Assembly (NCBI RefSeq): GCF_030272615.1
Contig: NC_081409.1
Span: 616,574,755-616,638,754 of the forward strand
Length of the DNA stretch: 64,000 nucleotides
Reading direction: 5' to 3'
Origin: Cryptomeria japonica
Taxonomy: Eukaryota; Streptophyta; Pinopsida; Cupressales; Cupressaceae
Positions 11,257 to 21,641 of the stretch are shown here, piece after piece. Positions within the stretch are counted from its first letter, which is position 1; each line of letters begins with the position of its first letter. The notes beneath the pieces were generated by a model that saw only the letters and a program-made list of their open reading frames with translations, searched no databases and was not told the origin of the DNA. The position numbers and the translations under genes were made by a program.

Positions 11257-13418
11257 TTGCAGGAAATGGTAGATGGTGGCAAGGTTTTAGTATCCCTCAT
11301 CAAGCTCACCAAGGATAGACAAAGGATGCCCCTTGTTTTGGCCAATACCCAAATTTTGACATCAATCCCTTCGCCAAAATCTTCAAGGATAAACCTTTTA
11401 TCAAACCAATTTCAGACTTACCTTCAGGGAACCGATGGTTGAATCATTTTGCATGTCTACAAGACCAGTCAGATAGCTCCGACACTTTTTTCAATCATCC
11501 TCTTGCTCAATCGGCCCACTCATTTCATTTTCATCCCCATAGAGTAAAAGGAAATTTGCAGAATCATTTGAACTCCAACACCTACGTCCAGGGAACTTCT
11601 CACAACCAAGAGGCATGTAAGGACTCCAGAGGACACCTAGGCCACCGCCCACCTTTTCAAAAATCATTTGGGTGGGGAAAAAAATTCAAAATTCATTTGG
11701 GTGAGAAAAAAATTTCAAAACACTATCAAAAAGCTTCCACTTCCAAATGCGTTTCAATCAAAACACCAAAAGAAACAACTGATTTTTGACATCTGCAAAG
11801 CATCTCCATCCGCATCTCAATAGTTCAAGGATTTTCTCGCCAAAGGGGAAAGTGGAGCAGATCAACAAGGTGATCATGGAGACCCCCTCAAGTCGAAACC
11901 AGTGCACTTTGTGTGGAAAAGAAAATAGGCAAATTTTAAAGAGGCGGACTCCTCTTTTCCCATTCCGACTCGGGCTCCAGTTGAGAATGGTTCCACTATC
12001 AAGATATCATTTCCTGACCATGTTCTCTCCTAGTTAGTCTCCTTTCTCTCAAAATTGGCTCTCATCAGTAAGTTTAGCTCTTCAATCCCTCTTCAAACTC
12101 TGCTTTCATGGGCAAATAGTCATTGGTTGGGTCTTCGTGACATTTTCTTCATTAACAGCCATTCGGGGTTTTTTATAGCTCTATTTTCTTCATCTGAAGA
12201 TAGAGATGCAGTTCATAAAAACAAAGGCTGATTTTGTCAAGGGGCTGGTCTTTTTACCTTATCTTGGATTCCAAATTTTAAACCAGATGCTAATCTTTGT
12301 AGATTTTACCTCCACTGGATCTCTTTTCTATGTTTGCCCTTGGAATACAGGGATCTAGATATTATGGAGACCATGGCCAATCAACTAGGCATATTTGTTT
12401 CTCATGATCTTATACCCTTTGAAATAATCCAAAGAGATCGGGTTAGAGTTTTCCTTCTCCTTGCCTCAGATAAAACCCTACTAAGGCACTTAACCATCAC
12501 ATCAAAATGGGGTTTATGGCATCATGACATTGTTTTGGATAATGCAGAGGTCATCTGCAAATATCAACATCAACTAGGCCACTTCACTAACTCATGTAGT
12601 GGTCATGAGTGTTCAATGCTTTTAGTTTGTAAAAATAACTGCTCAGACCCTCTTTTGTGCACTATCAACCAGCACGAGGTACTCTTGTCTTCTTATCCTA
12701 TACAATCATGTAATGATCCCTCTGAACCTCAAGATGCCTTAAATTTTGAGCCATCCTACGTCCAGTGGATTAATCAGTTGACCCATTTTTTTATCATGTA
12801 TAGCTAGATTCTTTATAGCTATAAATCTGCCTCCATGCCCACACCGGTTCTCCAATTATGTGACAAAACATCTGATGATAGAGAAGCTATAGTTCAAGAC
12901 CTAATGTTCAATGAATCCCTGATTGATATTTAGAGTTTAATATAGAATTTATCAGTTTCAGGGATAGTTGTCTCAAATAAGGAGGGTCATATCCAGGAAA
13001 TAGTATATGATATCCTATCCACTTTAGATGCCACTATGATTTAGGAAATTGCAAAGGAGGAAGGTGTTAGCATGATAAATGTAATGTGTCCCTTACAAAA
13101 AACAAGGTGTTGTTGTTCAACTATTGACCTCTCAGATAAAGGGGAACTCCCCTTAGAAATTAGGTAGGAAGAAATGGAAAACCCTCCACAAGATGGTGAG
13201 ACAAAAAAATTTATTTTTGACTATGCACAATCCTTATCGATTGAGAAGAGCCCTAGCTTGAATCAGAAGTGTATACAACCCCAAAAAAGAGAGGTAGGAA
13301 ACCGAACTCTGCGAAGATTCAAGAAGAAATAGAGACAAGTGTGTAGAGTACTCTAGATGGAAAATTCAAGGCATAAAAAAGAATTACAAGGAGTGCAAAA
13401 GGCACTCCCGTTTCATAA
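11257..13418 (+). pseudogene. LINE ORF1 (DUF4283-like, zinc knuckle, basic tail), broken
   Basis: LINE ORF1 proteins bind element RNA and assist target-primed integration. The N-terminal third is shifted between frames and hard to follow. About 12060-12560 reads as a DUF4283-like domain (SWANSHWLGLRDIFF near the front, LASDKTLLRHLTI later). It is followed by a knuckle at about 12562-12603, CKYQHQLGHFTNSC, in which the second cysteine is Gln. The distal part has several TAG stops at likely CAG codons. The C-terminal frame is basic (PKKRGRKPNSAK near 13280), like a nuclear-localisation or AT-hook motif. It ends in TAA at 13416-13418, overlapping the ORF2 ATG by one base. The start is not resolved. 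Confidence 0.6.
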
Positions 13419-14128
13419 TGAAAATTATTTCTTGGAACATCAGGGGCATTAATGCTCCTGACAAAAGAGGGAGAATCAAATCTCACCTTGATTCTTCAAA
13501 GGCTATCATCTTTATACTCCAAGAAACCAAGTTATCATAGGAAATGTATCACAAAACCGTGGCTAAATGGACACAATTTGAATCTGCCCACATGCAAGGT
13601 ATTGGGGCCTCGGGAGGATCACTTACATTATGGAATCCTAAAAAAGTTCAAGTTCAGTTATTAGATCAAGATCATAATTGGCAAATGTTGAAAGCAGCAT
13701 GCTATGACATGACCTGTATGGTATTTAATGTTTATGGCCCCATCCCCACTTAGGAAAAGAAAGACCTATGGGACAAACTGACTCTTTTACTCCAACAAGA
13801 AGAAGCACAAAATTTTATCATTGGAGGAGACTTTAATGCAATCTTGTCTCATAAGGAAAAACAAGGAGGAATTTTCCCACCCCCATAATCTATGCAGGAT
13901 TTTATAAGTTTCGCCATAGAAAATGACTTATTAGATGTGATCCCGAACAATGGTCTCTTCACTTGGACTAATAGGAGATCAGGCTTCCTTCATATTGCAG
14001 AGAGACTCAACAGGTTTTTCATTCCCTTGGAATGGCACCTTAATCAAGTCAGTTATTATTCAGACATTCTTCCTATTTTTGAATCAAACCACTTCCCAGT
14101 CCAAATTGTCCTTGAATGGAAAAAATAG
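13418..14128 (+). pseudogene. APE-type endonuclease domain of plus-strand LINE
   Basis: Recognisable endonuclease signatures are SWNIRG (conserved Asn), QETK (conserved Glu), NVYGP, GGDFNAIL (Asp/Asn pair), and a final segment SNHFPV where the family has SDH. The Asp is therefore Asn here, a G-to-A change at a catalytic position. In-frame stops at 13538 (TAG), 13751 (TAG) and 13886 (TAA) break the domain. Confidence 0.85.
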
Positions 14129-14794
14129 AACCCTATGTCATGTTTTGGTTCCTCCTTCAAGTTTGAGCACATGTGGTTTAGACATCCACATCTTCAAGCT
14201 TTATTAAGACAATGGTGGGTACCTGCCCCTGCATGTAGTGGAACAAAGATGTTCCAATTTTTTATGAAACTTCAGTTTATTAAGGTCTAGGCTAAGGAAT
14301 GGAATAGAAAGATCTTTAAGAATTTTTTTGCTCAAAAAAAAATCATTGCTCAACAACTGGAAGAAGTTAACCAAAACATAATTTCCAAGGGATTGGATCA
14401 GCTCCTGCATTCTACACAGAAGGGTCTTCAAAGTGAGTGGGAAGAAGCCTGTAAGAGAGAAGAAGAATACTGGAGATAGAAATCAAGAGAGCTCTGGCTG
14501 AAGCATGGAGATAAGAACACAAAATTCTTTCATGCTTCCACAAAATAAAGAAAAGCATCTAATGTTATATTCTCAATCAAGCAAGTAGACTTAGGGGTAT
14601 TGATTAAAAATTTAGTAGACATTCAAGATGAAGGAGTAAAGTTTTTCAATAGTCTATTAGCTCCCTTACCTTCTAATTTATATCCTTTTTGGAAGGATAA
14701 TGTTGACCTTCTACTGCAATCTATCCCACCTCTAATCTCCAACTAGGATAATAAAGTCCTACTGGCCCCCTTCACTCTGGAGGAAGTCCACAAA

Positions 14795-15526
14795 GTGGTA
14801 TTCTCCCTTTCCCCAGATAAAGCCCCAGGTCCGAATGGGTTCACCGCCCTCTTTTTTCAAAAGTGTTGGGATGTGATTGGTTTTGACCTCTTAGTGGTAA
14901 TGGAAGAATCCAGGAAAAGGGGAGCAATGCTAAAAATTTTTAATGCAACAAATATTGTTCTCATCCCAAAAATCCCTTCATCAACATTCGCTGAGTTCAG
15001 ACCTATTTCTCTTTGTAATACAATCTATAAGATTGTAACTAAGGCAATTTACCTTAGAATGCATTACCTCATTCCTAAGATCATCTTGCAAGAACAAGGG
15101 GGCTTTGTCCTAGGCAGGGAGACTATGGAAGGATCCCTAGTAGCACATGAGGTTTTACACTCTATTCATGATAACCAACAAGCAAATTTTATTGTCAAAC
15201 TTGATATGATGAAAGCATACGACCGGGTTAAGTGGGATTTTCTTTTTAAAGTATTATCAAAATTCAACTTCTCAAACAAATGGTGCAAATGGATCAAAAC
15301 TTGTGTCCCAAGTGTGCATTTTTCTATTCTAATAAATGGAAATCCCTCAAGGTTTTTTCAGAGTACACAGGGAATAAGACAAGGTGACCCTTTATCACCT
15401 TTTCTCTTCATTCTCATGGCAGATGCCTTGAGTAGATACATCAATTTTCAATCTTCAAAAGGGATTTGGCTTGGTGTCACTCTTCCAGGTACTTTAATAA
15501 TAGTAACTCACTCTCTTTTTTGTTGA
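14795..15526 (+). pseudogene. Reverse transcriptase, first part (motifs up to B)
   Basis: Open frame of 243 codons inside ORF2. It holds SPDKAPGPNGFTALFFQKCW, FRPISLCNTIYKI, QGGFVLGR, KLDMMKAYDRVKWDF (motif A with catalytic Asp) and GIRQGDPLSPFLFIL (motif B). All are diagnostic of L1-clade LINE reverse transcriptases. A one-base change in a T run near 15517 ends the frame; the catalytic FFVDDTLLFG follows immediately in another frame (about 15515-15545). Confidence 0.92.
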
Positions 15527-15621
15527 TGATACATTGTTATTTGGTAAGTCTTCTCTAAAAGAAGCTAGGCTCATCAAGCAAACATTGGATATCTATTCCT
15601 CTGCTTCGAGTCAGAAAATTA

Positions 15622-17307
15622 ATGCTGTCAAGTCTAATATTTTTCATTTTCAACACACCTTCAATCTTGTCACTAAGAATATGCAAGACTTTGGGCTTCT
15701 CAATGGACCAATTGCCATCTTTCTACCTTGGCATCCCCTTTTTTATGGGAACCAACAAACCTTCTTATTGGTCTGTTGTCATTGGTAGAATCAAGGCACG
15801 AATTTCAGGTTGGAAAGTAAGGTGGCTTTCACTATCAGGTAGAATACTTCTTATCAAGTCAGTGTTAACAGCAATACTGAACTATTACATGTCTAATCTC
15901 AAAGCTCCCTCATCCGTCATTAAACAATTGCAGAAACTCATTAGATATTTTTTATGTAATAGTAATATGACAAATGAAAGGAAAATCCCCTTAGCCTCTC
16001 TAGAAAATATGTCATGCCAAAAATCCCAAGGGGGAGTGAGACTTCACAATCTAAAGCATCGCAACAAGGCTTTTGGAGGGAAATTGATTTGGAAAATGTA
16101 CACTAATCCTGTTTCCAAATGGTGCCAGAATATGCAAGCTAAATATTTGGACAACACTCAACCATCAAGATTGTTGACAATTTTAGACCCTCCAAAGGGG
16201 TCTGCTATTTGGAATTTTATGATGGATTCAAGAAATCTAATATCTAAGTATGTTTCATGGGAAATCAATAATGGTCTCAGTGCTAACTTCTGGACAGAGT
16301 ACTCATGGTGTGGGCATCCTCCTATTGCTCAATTGGATAACATGGAAGACATTATGAATATAGCTATAGCTCATTGGGGTACAAAATTGAGTGACTATGT
16401 GTCTGCTGTAGAAATATTTTTAGGGAAAATAATCTGGAAAGATCCCACTCTTCTCCCAATATCCATCCAACAATCTTCCTCATTGGCAAATATTTTATTG
16501 AATAGGACAACTCTCATGTCTAACAGAGATGATGTGTTATTTTGGGCAGCTTCAAAATCAGGGCAATATTTAATTAAAGAAGATTACAATGCCTTACAGC
16601 AGGGTTGCAGTAGTAAGGTAAGTAGTCAGGCATACTCTTTTTGTTGGAATGACATTGTTCTACCAAAAGAAGGTTGTTTTGTGTGGTTAACATTGAACAA
16701 AAGAATCCTAATAACAGACAGACTAGTAAAACTAGGCATTACACAAGCTTTTAATTGTGTTTTTTGTGACTTAGAGGAAGAATCAGTTGATCATTTATTT
16801 TTACACTACACCTTTGCCTCCCAATGTTGGTTCTTCATCATGAATAAACTCCAAGTTATGTTGCCCTTTCTGAAATCACTGTGGGATATGTTTAACTCTT
16901 GGCCTCTCTTATTTTTTACATCAACCCTCTTAGGCATTTGGAAATGCGCTCCTGCTCACATAATTTGGGCCATTTGGTGGGAGAGGAACAAAAGAATTTT
17001 TAGAAAAACATCCTCTTCTCTAGATCAAGTTTTGATCAAATTGGAAAATTCGATTACAGAAATCATAAATTCTTCTCTCACTAATTCCAAGGACATCCAT
17101 TCATTTACCCGGTGGGATAAGGTAATTTCAAAATCATGGAACGGTATTATTTTTCCAATAGGGACTCCCCTAAACTGGTCCTCAGCTCATGTGAGAGATA
17201 GGTCATCCATAAAATGGGTACCCCCAGCACCCAATTTCTTTAAGATCAACTTCGACGGCTCTTCCCGTGGAAACCCAGGGAAGTCAGGAATTGGAGTTTG
17301 CATTTGA
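15622..17307 (+). pseudogene. C-terminal half of LINE ORF2 (RT thumb, zf-RVT region, start of RNase H)
   Basis: Long open frame in which the real protein reads from about residue 30 (FYLGIPFFMG). It continues through the RT thumb region (KARISGWKVRWLSLSGRI), a zf-RVT-like segment (CVFCDLEEESVDHLFLH, Cys pair plus His), and WERNKRIFRK, into RNase H (INFDGSSRGNPG). The TGA at 17305 follows GIGVCI and fits CGA to TGA; RNase H continues in the same frame beyond it. Confidence 0.88.
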
Positions 17308-17754
17308 GATCAATTTGGTAAAATGTGTTCTTTCCAAGCTTCACCCATCCGTCTGGGTACAAATAACTTGGTGGAGGAAAATGCCTTACTAGTTGGTCTG
17401 GTGTTAGCAAGGAAGTGTGGCTTCTCCAATATACACATAGAAGGGGATTCATTAGTTATTATCAATTCAATTACCTTGAAAAGATCTAAGACCTGGCATC
17501 TTTTGTATGTTTTGAAGCACACCTTGGATCTTCTCGACACTTTTTTGGACTACATTGTCAGCCACACATTAAGAGAGGGCAACTTCATTGCTGACATATT
17601 AGAAATATGGGTTGCGATGGCATTTCAGTTGAGTCAGTTGCAATTCCCACTAAATTGTTTTCTTTTCCCAAATTGCTTGAATCGGTACAAAAGAAAAGTA
17701 CAACACTCTAATCACAAATTACTTCCTAATAAATACTCCCATGTAAGCATTTAA
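17215..17754 (+). pseudogene. RNase H domain at the end of LINE ORF2
   Basis: The acidic residues are in order: INFDGSSRGNPG (Asp), EENALLVGL (Glu), IEGDSLVII (Asp) and REGNFIADILE (terminal Asp). One TGA at 17305 divides it. Some plant L1 lineages are known to have acquired an RNase H domain of this archaeal-like type, which removes RNA from the RNA-DNA hybrid. Confidence 0.85.
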
Positions 17755-18173
17755 TCGGTGCCTATGTACAAGAAGGCTGATAGGACACTAGCATTTATGC
17801 TTTTAAATGCACTTTGTAGATGGTATGAATGAAATTTTAGTGCGAATTACTCTGGGATTTTTACAATGTCACTTCCCACGGGTCAAAACAGACTCAAACC
17901 TCTCACACATCCTCTCAACTGCATTACGGTCACAAATTAATGCAAGAATCACAAACATGATCCTAAAAATTCAATCATTTATTGTACTTTGAGATGGTAA
18001 TTTTTGTTTATAAATGGAACCAGTCTGTTTTTATATACACAATTCTCAGCGGAAAATTTTGAAATCTTTTAAATTTTTGAAGTATCTCAGTGCTCTGCAA
18101 TATGGAGAACGGATCTTGCATAGGGTGCAAGCAAATACATTGGGAGTATATGCCATAGAACGACCAGGTTTCA

Positions 18174-18860
18174 GTGCAAATTTCAGAACCCTCGATGGCT
18201 TTTCATGGACACATCAATGACAGGGACCTCGACCAACTTTTTCTTCTGCACAATCCACAATTGAGAAGAGTTGTCAAAGACTTCATCGGTGAGGAGATCT
18301 TATCCCCTCAAGCCAAAAGGACCCTTTATCCCTATCAACTTCTCAATTATTTTCTGTCAAATGCTCTGGATCTCTTGCAATCTATTCCTCTGCTTTAACT
18401 AGTGTTCTTTAAGTTTGTAAGACGAGATGTGCTTGCACCGGCCTCGTTCCATGAAGCCCTGGTAAAATATAATCTATGGCAGGGGTCAGCTCTCCTTGGG
18501 GGACTCTTTCCTTGTCACTTTATTCAATCCAGCCATGCTTATATGGTTCTTTATGACTGAATAAAACATGCCCTCGAATGACAAAACTTCTGCCATGTGA
18601 AGAATGACCTGCATCAATTCGGCAGACAATTGGATGACCATATTGTGCACATAGTCAAAATTAAAGTTGGGGCTCTCATGGTGATCCTAGAAATAGAAAA
18701 TGTTGATCCCTGTTTGCCAATTTTGCAACCTATGGAAAGGGGACAAGCTATAGATAGGGTGCCAGACCTCAATGCACCAGTGTAGGATGATGCCATGGGA
18801 TGGCCTGCCTTTGATGCCCCTGTAATTCAGTCCCAAGAGGACGTCGCCATGGACAAGTAA
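18174..18860 (+). pseudogene. Third ORF of plus-strand LINE, unknown function
   Basis: A single frame of about 229 codons downstream of RNase H, starting near MAFHGHINDRDLDQLF and ending MDK-stop at 18858. It has four internal stops: TAA 18396, TGA 18558, TGA 18579, TAG 18783. Each is one C-to-T change from Gln or Arg. Between stops it reads as ordinary protein (KTL/KRTLYPYQLLNYFL, LAPASFHEALVKYNLWQ, KVGALMVILEIENVDP). I do not recognise the family. A possible earlier Met lies near 18150. It is not visibly similar to the third ORF of the minus-strand LINE. Confidence 0.5.
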
Positions 18861-19479
18861 AGCTATTATGGCTTTGTTTTTTGCTACTTACAATATGCTC
18901 TTTTTTTATGGGTGGAAAATATGACGGCAACCGGTATGACCCAAAAAAAATTGTCTGCCCCTTGTTTACTAGTAATGGTTTAGGCGTTTATTTTCACTGG
19001 TATATCAGAACCAGTTGCGGAGCCATCTTCTTAGCCTATCGGCTAGCACTAGTAATGGAGGATTTTCTTCTATGAACCGATCACGAGGACAACATATCAG
19101 TATCATAGTTCCGATACAACACAACCGGAAACTGGTCGTGGCATCTTTTTAGTGTTCCGACAACCAGATTTTCACTTCCCAGTCTGCATGATAACTGGTT
19201 GTGGGGTCGGTTTTTTAAGGTTTCATCTGGTCTCGTTCCGACTTGCTACTCGAAATTTGGCCTCCAAGAGGCTCATTCTATGGGTAGGTCTTATCTATCT
19301 CTGAGGATCTTCGGGGGGCTTCTCCTCATAGCCTCCTTTCCTCTTTTTCATTGTATCTGAACAAGGATATAGGGTTTTCTTCCTGATTCTTTCCCTATTG
19401 AGCTCTTGATTCAGTTTTCTTATTAATATATATATCAGTGGCTTGCCACTTTTGCTTAAAAAAAACAAAAAAAACAACA
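18861..19479 (+). other. LINE 3' UTR and A-rich tail
   Basis: Non-coding. It contains several short repeats of the type CCGGTTNNNNNACCAG (for example around 19010-19200), and ends in an A/AAC-rich tail at 19457-19480 immediately before the downstream target duplication. Confidence 0.65.
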
Positions 19480-19495
19480 ACAACAAATCAAAGCC

Positions 19496-21636
19496 TAAAT
19501 AAACCATCATTTAAAGACAAATATAAAATCATTTCAATCAAAGCCAATTTGGTTATAACAAAGACCACTTGAATTTTTAATTTCAAGATAATGAAAATTA
19601 ACATTTAAAATACTTTTGAAAACTAAATTCAATATTTAAAATCAAAATAATCTTTCCAATTCAAAGTCATATCAACTAAACGTAATTGATGGCTAACAAT
19701 GTAAATTTCATTTGCACAACTAATTTGCATTTACATTAAATCAATAATTAACATTTTCTTCATATAGTAAAATTCAAAATACATAGTATAAATATATTTA
19801 TATATTAATTACTAAACTGATAATTCTTTTTAAAATCGAATTTCATCTAACACCATATTTCGAATAAAAATTACAAATTTACAAATTAAAAATTACAAAT
19901 TATATAAATATATATATATATATATATACACGGATCCGATTCAATCCACAAATGAAATTTTCATATATAATATCATTATTCCACATAATAATTTTACATT
20001 TAAAACATCAGATTCACATTTTTCAAAAAGTCCAAAGAGACCAATAACTAGGTTTTGGAGGCCATCCACCATTAATGGACCTTCAAAAACTCAAAAAATT
20101 AAAACTTGCCAAATCAAAAATTCTTTAAAACCCATTGGTTGATGGGTGCACGACATCACACATTTGAAATAAAATTCACTTTATGGGTATACATAAAAAT
20201 TTGGGCAGCACTTCCATAAAGCAACTCTCATTTAAAAAAAATGAAGCATACAAATTCAAATCTAAACTAAAATCCAAAATTCAAGTTGGAGAAAGGTTCT
20301 AAATCCATTTGCTATCCATTTGCAACAAGAATTACATAATTTCATAAAGAATCAAGGGAGAAATCCAATAAACTCACCTTCAAGTTGAAGAATTTCAAAA
20401 TGAAATATGGAGCCAAAGACTCCGAAAGAACTCACGAAAACCGAATAGCAACAAGTTTTTTACCGCTCGAATCCAACAAGCTCCTAGCTACAAAATCTCT
20501 CCAAGCAAATCCTTTCCAATCAAAATTTCAAAAATCCATTCTAGGGTTGGAAATCTCCAAAATTTGGAAAATAACAATCCTTGTCAAAAAATGCATAACC
20601 CCCACTTTAATTCCACCATATGGTAATAAATAAATACTCTAATTTTGCTAGCTTAATAGAATTTGATTTATCAATTTACAAAAACAATGGTCTTATTTTA
20701 TTTATTTTTAAAACAATTACTCAAGCCAAATATAATTTAACTTTCACTAACAATTCAACATTCACTCTAACTTAGACAATGAAAAATAATCGATTAATTA
20801 ATTAACTACAAAAATGATTCTAATATAATTTATTCTTAATTCCCTTTAATCAACATGACACATATTAAATTCTCATTAACTACTCAAGAAGAGAATAATT
20901 AAACACACAAAACGCATAACACGCAACACTCAACTGAAACCAAAATAGAACATGACCCACATACCAACGTCGAAAAAGTGGCCTACTTGGCGAACTGACA
21001 GGGAAAACAAAAGACTGACGACGCTCACAATTGAGCAAGTCTAGGGTTAACATTAGGACCTTAGAACTACCTCCTCCACTTTCATTAGGTTAATTAGGTA
21101 CACTCAGACTTGTGGAGCCAGGTGGAGACGATACCTTGTACCTATATGGTACTTGTACCTACAATTTCCTGCATCAACGAACCACATATGCATATATATA
21201 CAAACACAGTAGACACATCAGTGAAGGAGAATCGTGGCATTCTATGTCTCACCAAAATAAGTGATGGAAAATCATCTCCTCGCACCCCATACACTTTACA
21301 ACATGACAACATATACATGAAGCAACTCACACATAAAGTAAATGTGTTTGTCCATCATTAGTAACGCATAAATAAACTTAACATTTCCTCATTAATAAAA
21401 TACGATGTACAAGCAGAGTTAACAACTACTCATCAATAAGCAATAACGTATATTCAATATCTATTCCTCAATGAAGTATAATGCATAATCATATTCACCA
21501 AACACACTCCAAAGCATAATACCAAAATACACATCACAATCACAATCACAATAAATCAGCCATCCACATAAGCCACTAAAAAGTCAACCTTGGTCAATGA
21601 GACCAAAAAGGGTTTGAATAGGGTAGGGGTACTACA
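19496..21636 (+). other. Second part of the solo LTR, no gene
   Basis: AT-rich LTR sequence with a short (TA)n at about 19906-19928. A block near 21105-21165 (ACTTGTGGAGCCAGGTGGAG and GGTACTTGTACCTACA) matches the related minus-strand LTR at about 23515-23570. The frames here are fortuitous. Confidence 0.6.
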
Positions 21637-21641
21637 TCTCA

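Larger units (their letters stand above)
13418..17754 (+). pseudogene. LINE ORF2: endonuclease-RT-RNase H, broken
   Basis: ORF2 encodes the nicking endonuclease and reverse transcriptase for target-primed reverse transcription. It starts MKIISWNIRGINAPDKRG at 13418. Order: APE-type endonuclease (13418-14128), linker (to about 14780), reverse transcriptase (about 14795-15900), zf-RVT-like region (about 16690-16850), RNase H (about 17215-17754). The frame holds from 13418 to about 15520, with TAG/TAA stops (13538, 13751, 13886 and more). It shifts in a T run just before the catalytic FVDD, shifts again near 15720, and is then open to a TGA at 17305. Most stops fit a lost Gln or Arg codon. It is not functional as it stands. 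Confidence 0.9.
11129..19479 (+). mobile_element. L1-type LINE (plus strand) with RNase H and a third ORF
   Basis: An 8.35 kb non-LTR retrotransposon with ORF1 (zinc-knuckle protein), ORF2 (endonuclease, reverse transcriptase, zf-RVT-like segment, RNase H), a third ORF and an A-rich 3' tail (19457-19480). It is bounded by a probable 16-bp target duplication, ACAACAACTCGAAGCC at 11113-11128 and ACAACAAATCAAAGCC at 19480-19495 (14 of 16 match). It lies inside the solo LTR and is full-length or nearly so, but every ORF is broken. Near the 5' end about 48 bases are imperfectly duplicated (11168-11216, 11237-11285), as in a 5' UTR. Confidence 0.8.
9197..21636 (+). mobile_element. Solo LTR (about 4.1 kb), split by a LINE
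   Basis: It starts TGTAATGCCCC, ends GGGGTACTACA and is flanked by identical 5-bp duplications, TCTCA at 9192-9196 and 21637-21641. Removing the LINE and one copy of its target duplication leaves about 4.07 kb. This contains no coding domain and no internal repeat of the start, so it is a solo LTR rather than a full element. A diverged relative lies on the minus strand at 23477-43015. Shared landmarks include the TGTAATGC start and a CTTGTGGAGCCAGGTGGAG-like block near 21110. TG/CA ends, 5-bp TSD and size suggest a Ty3-type element; the lineage is inferred. Confidence 0.8.

Noticed and set aside
13452-13664. 70-codon frame overlapping the LINE endonuclease
   Set aside because: Out-of-frame shadow of ORF2, which carries the SWNIRG and QETK signatures.
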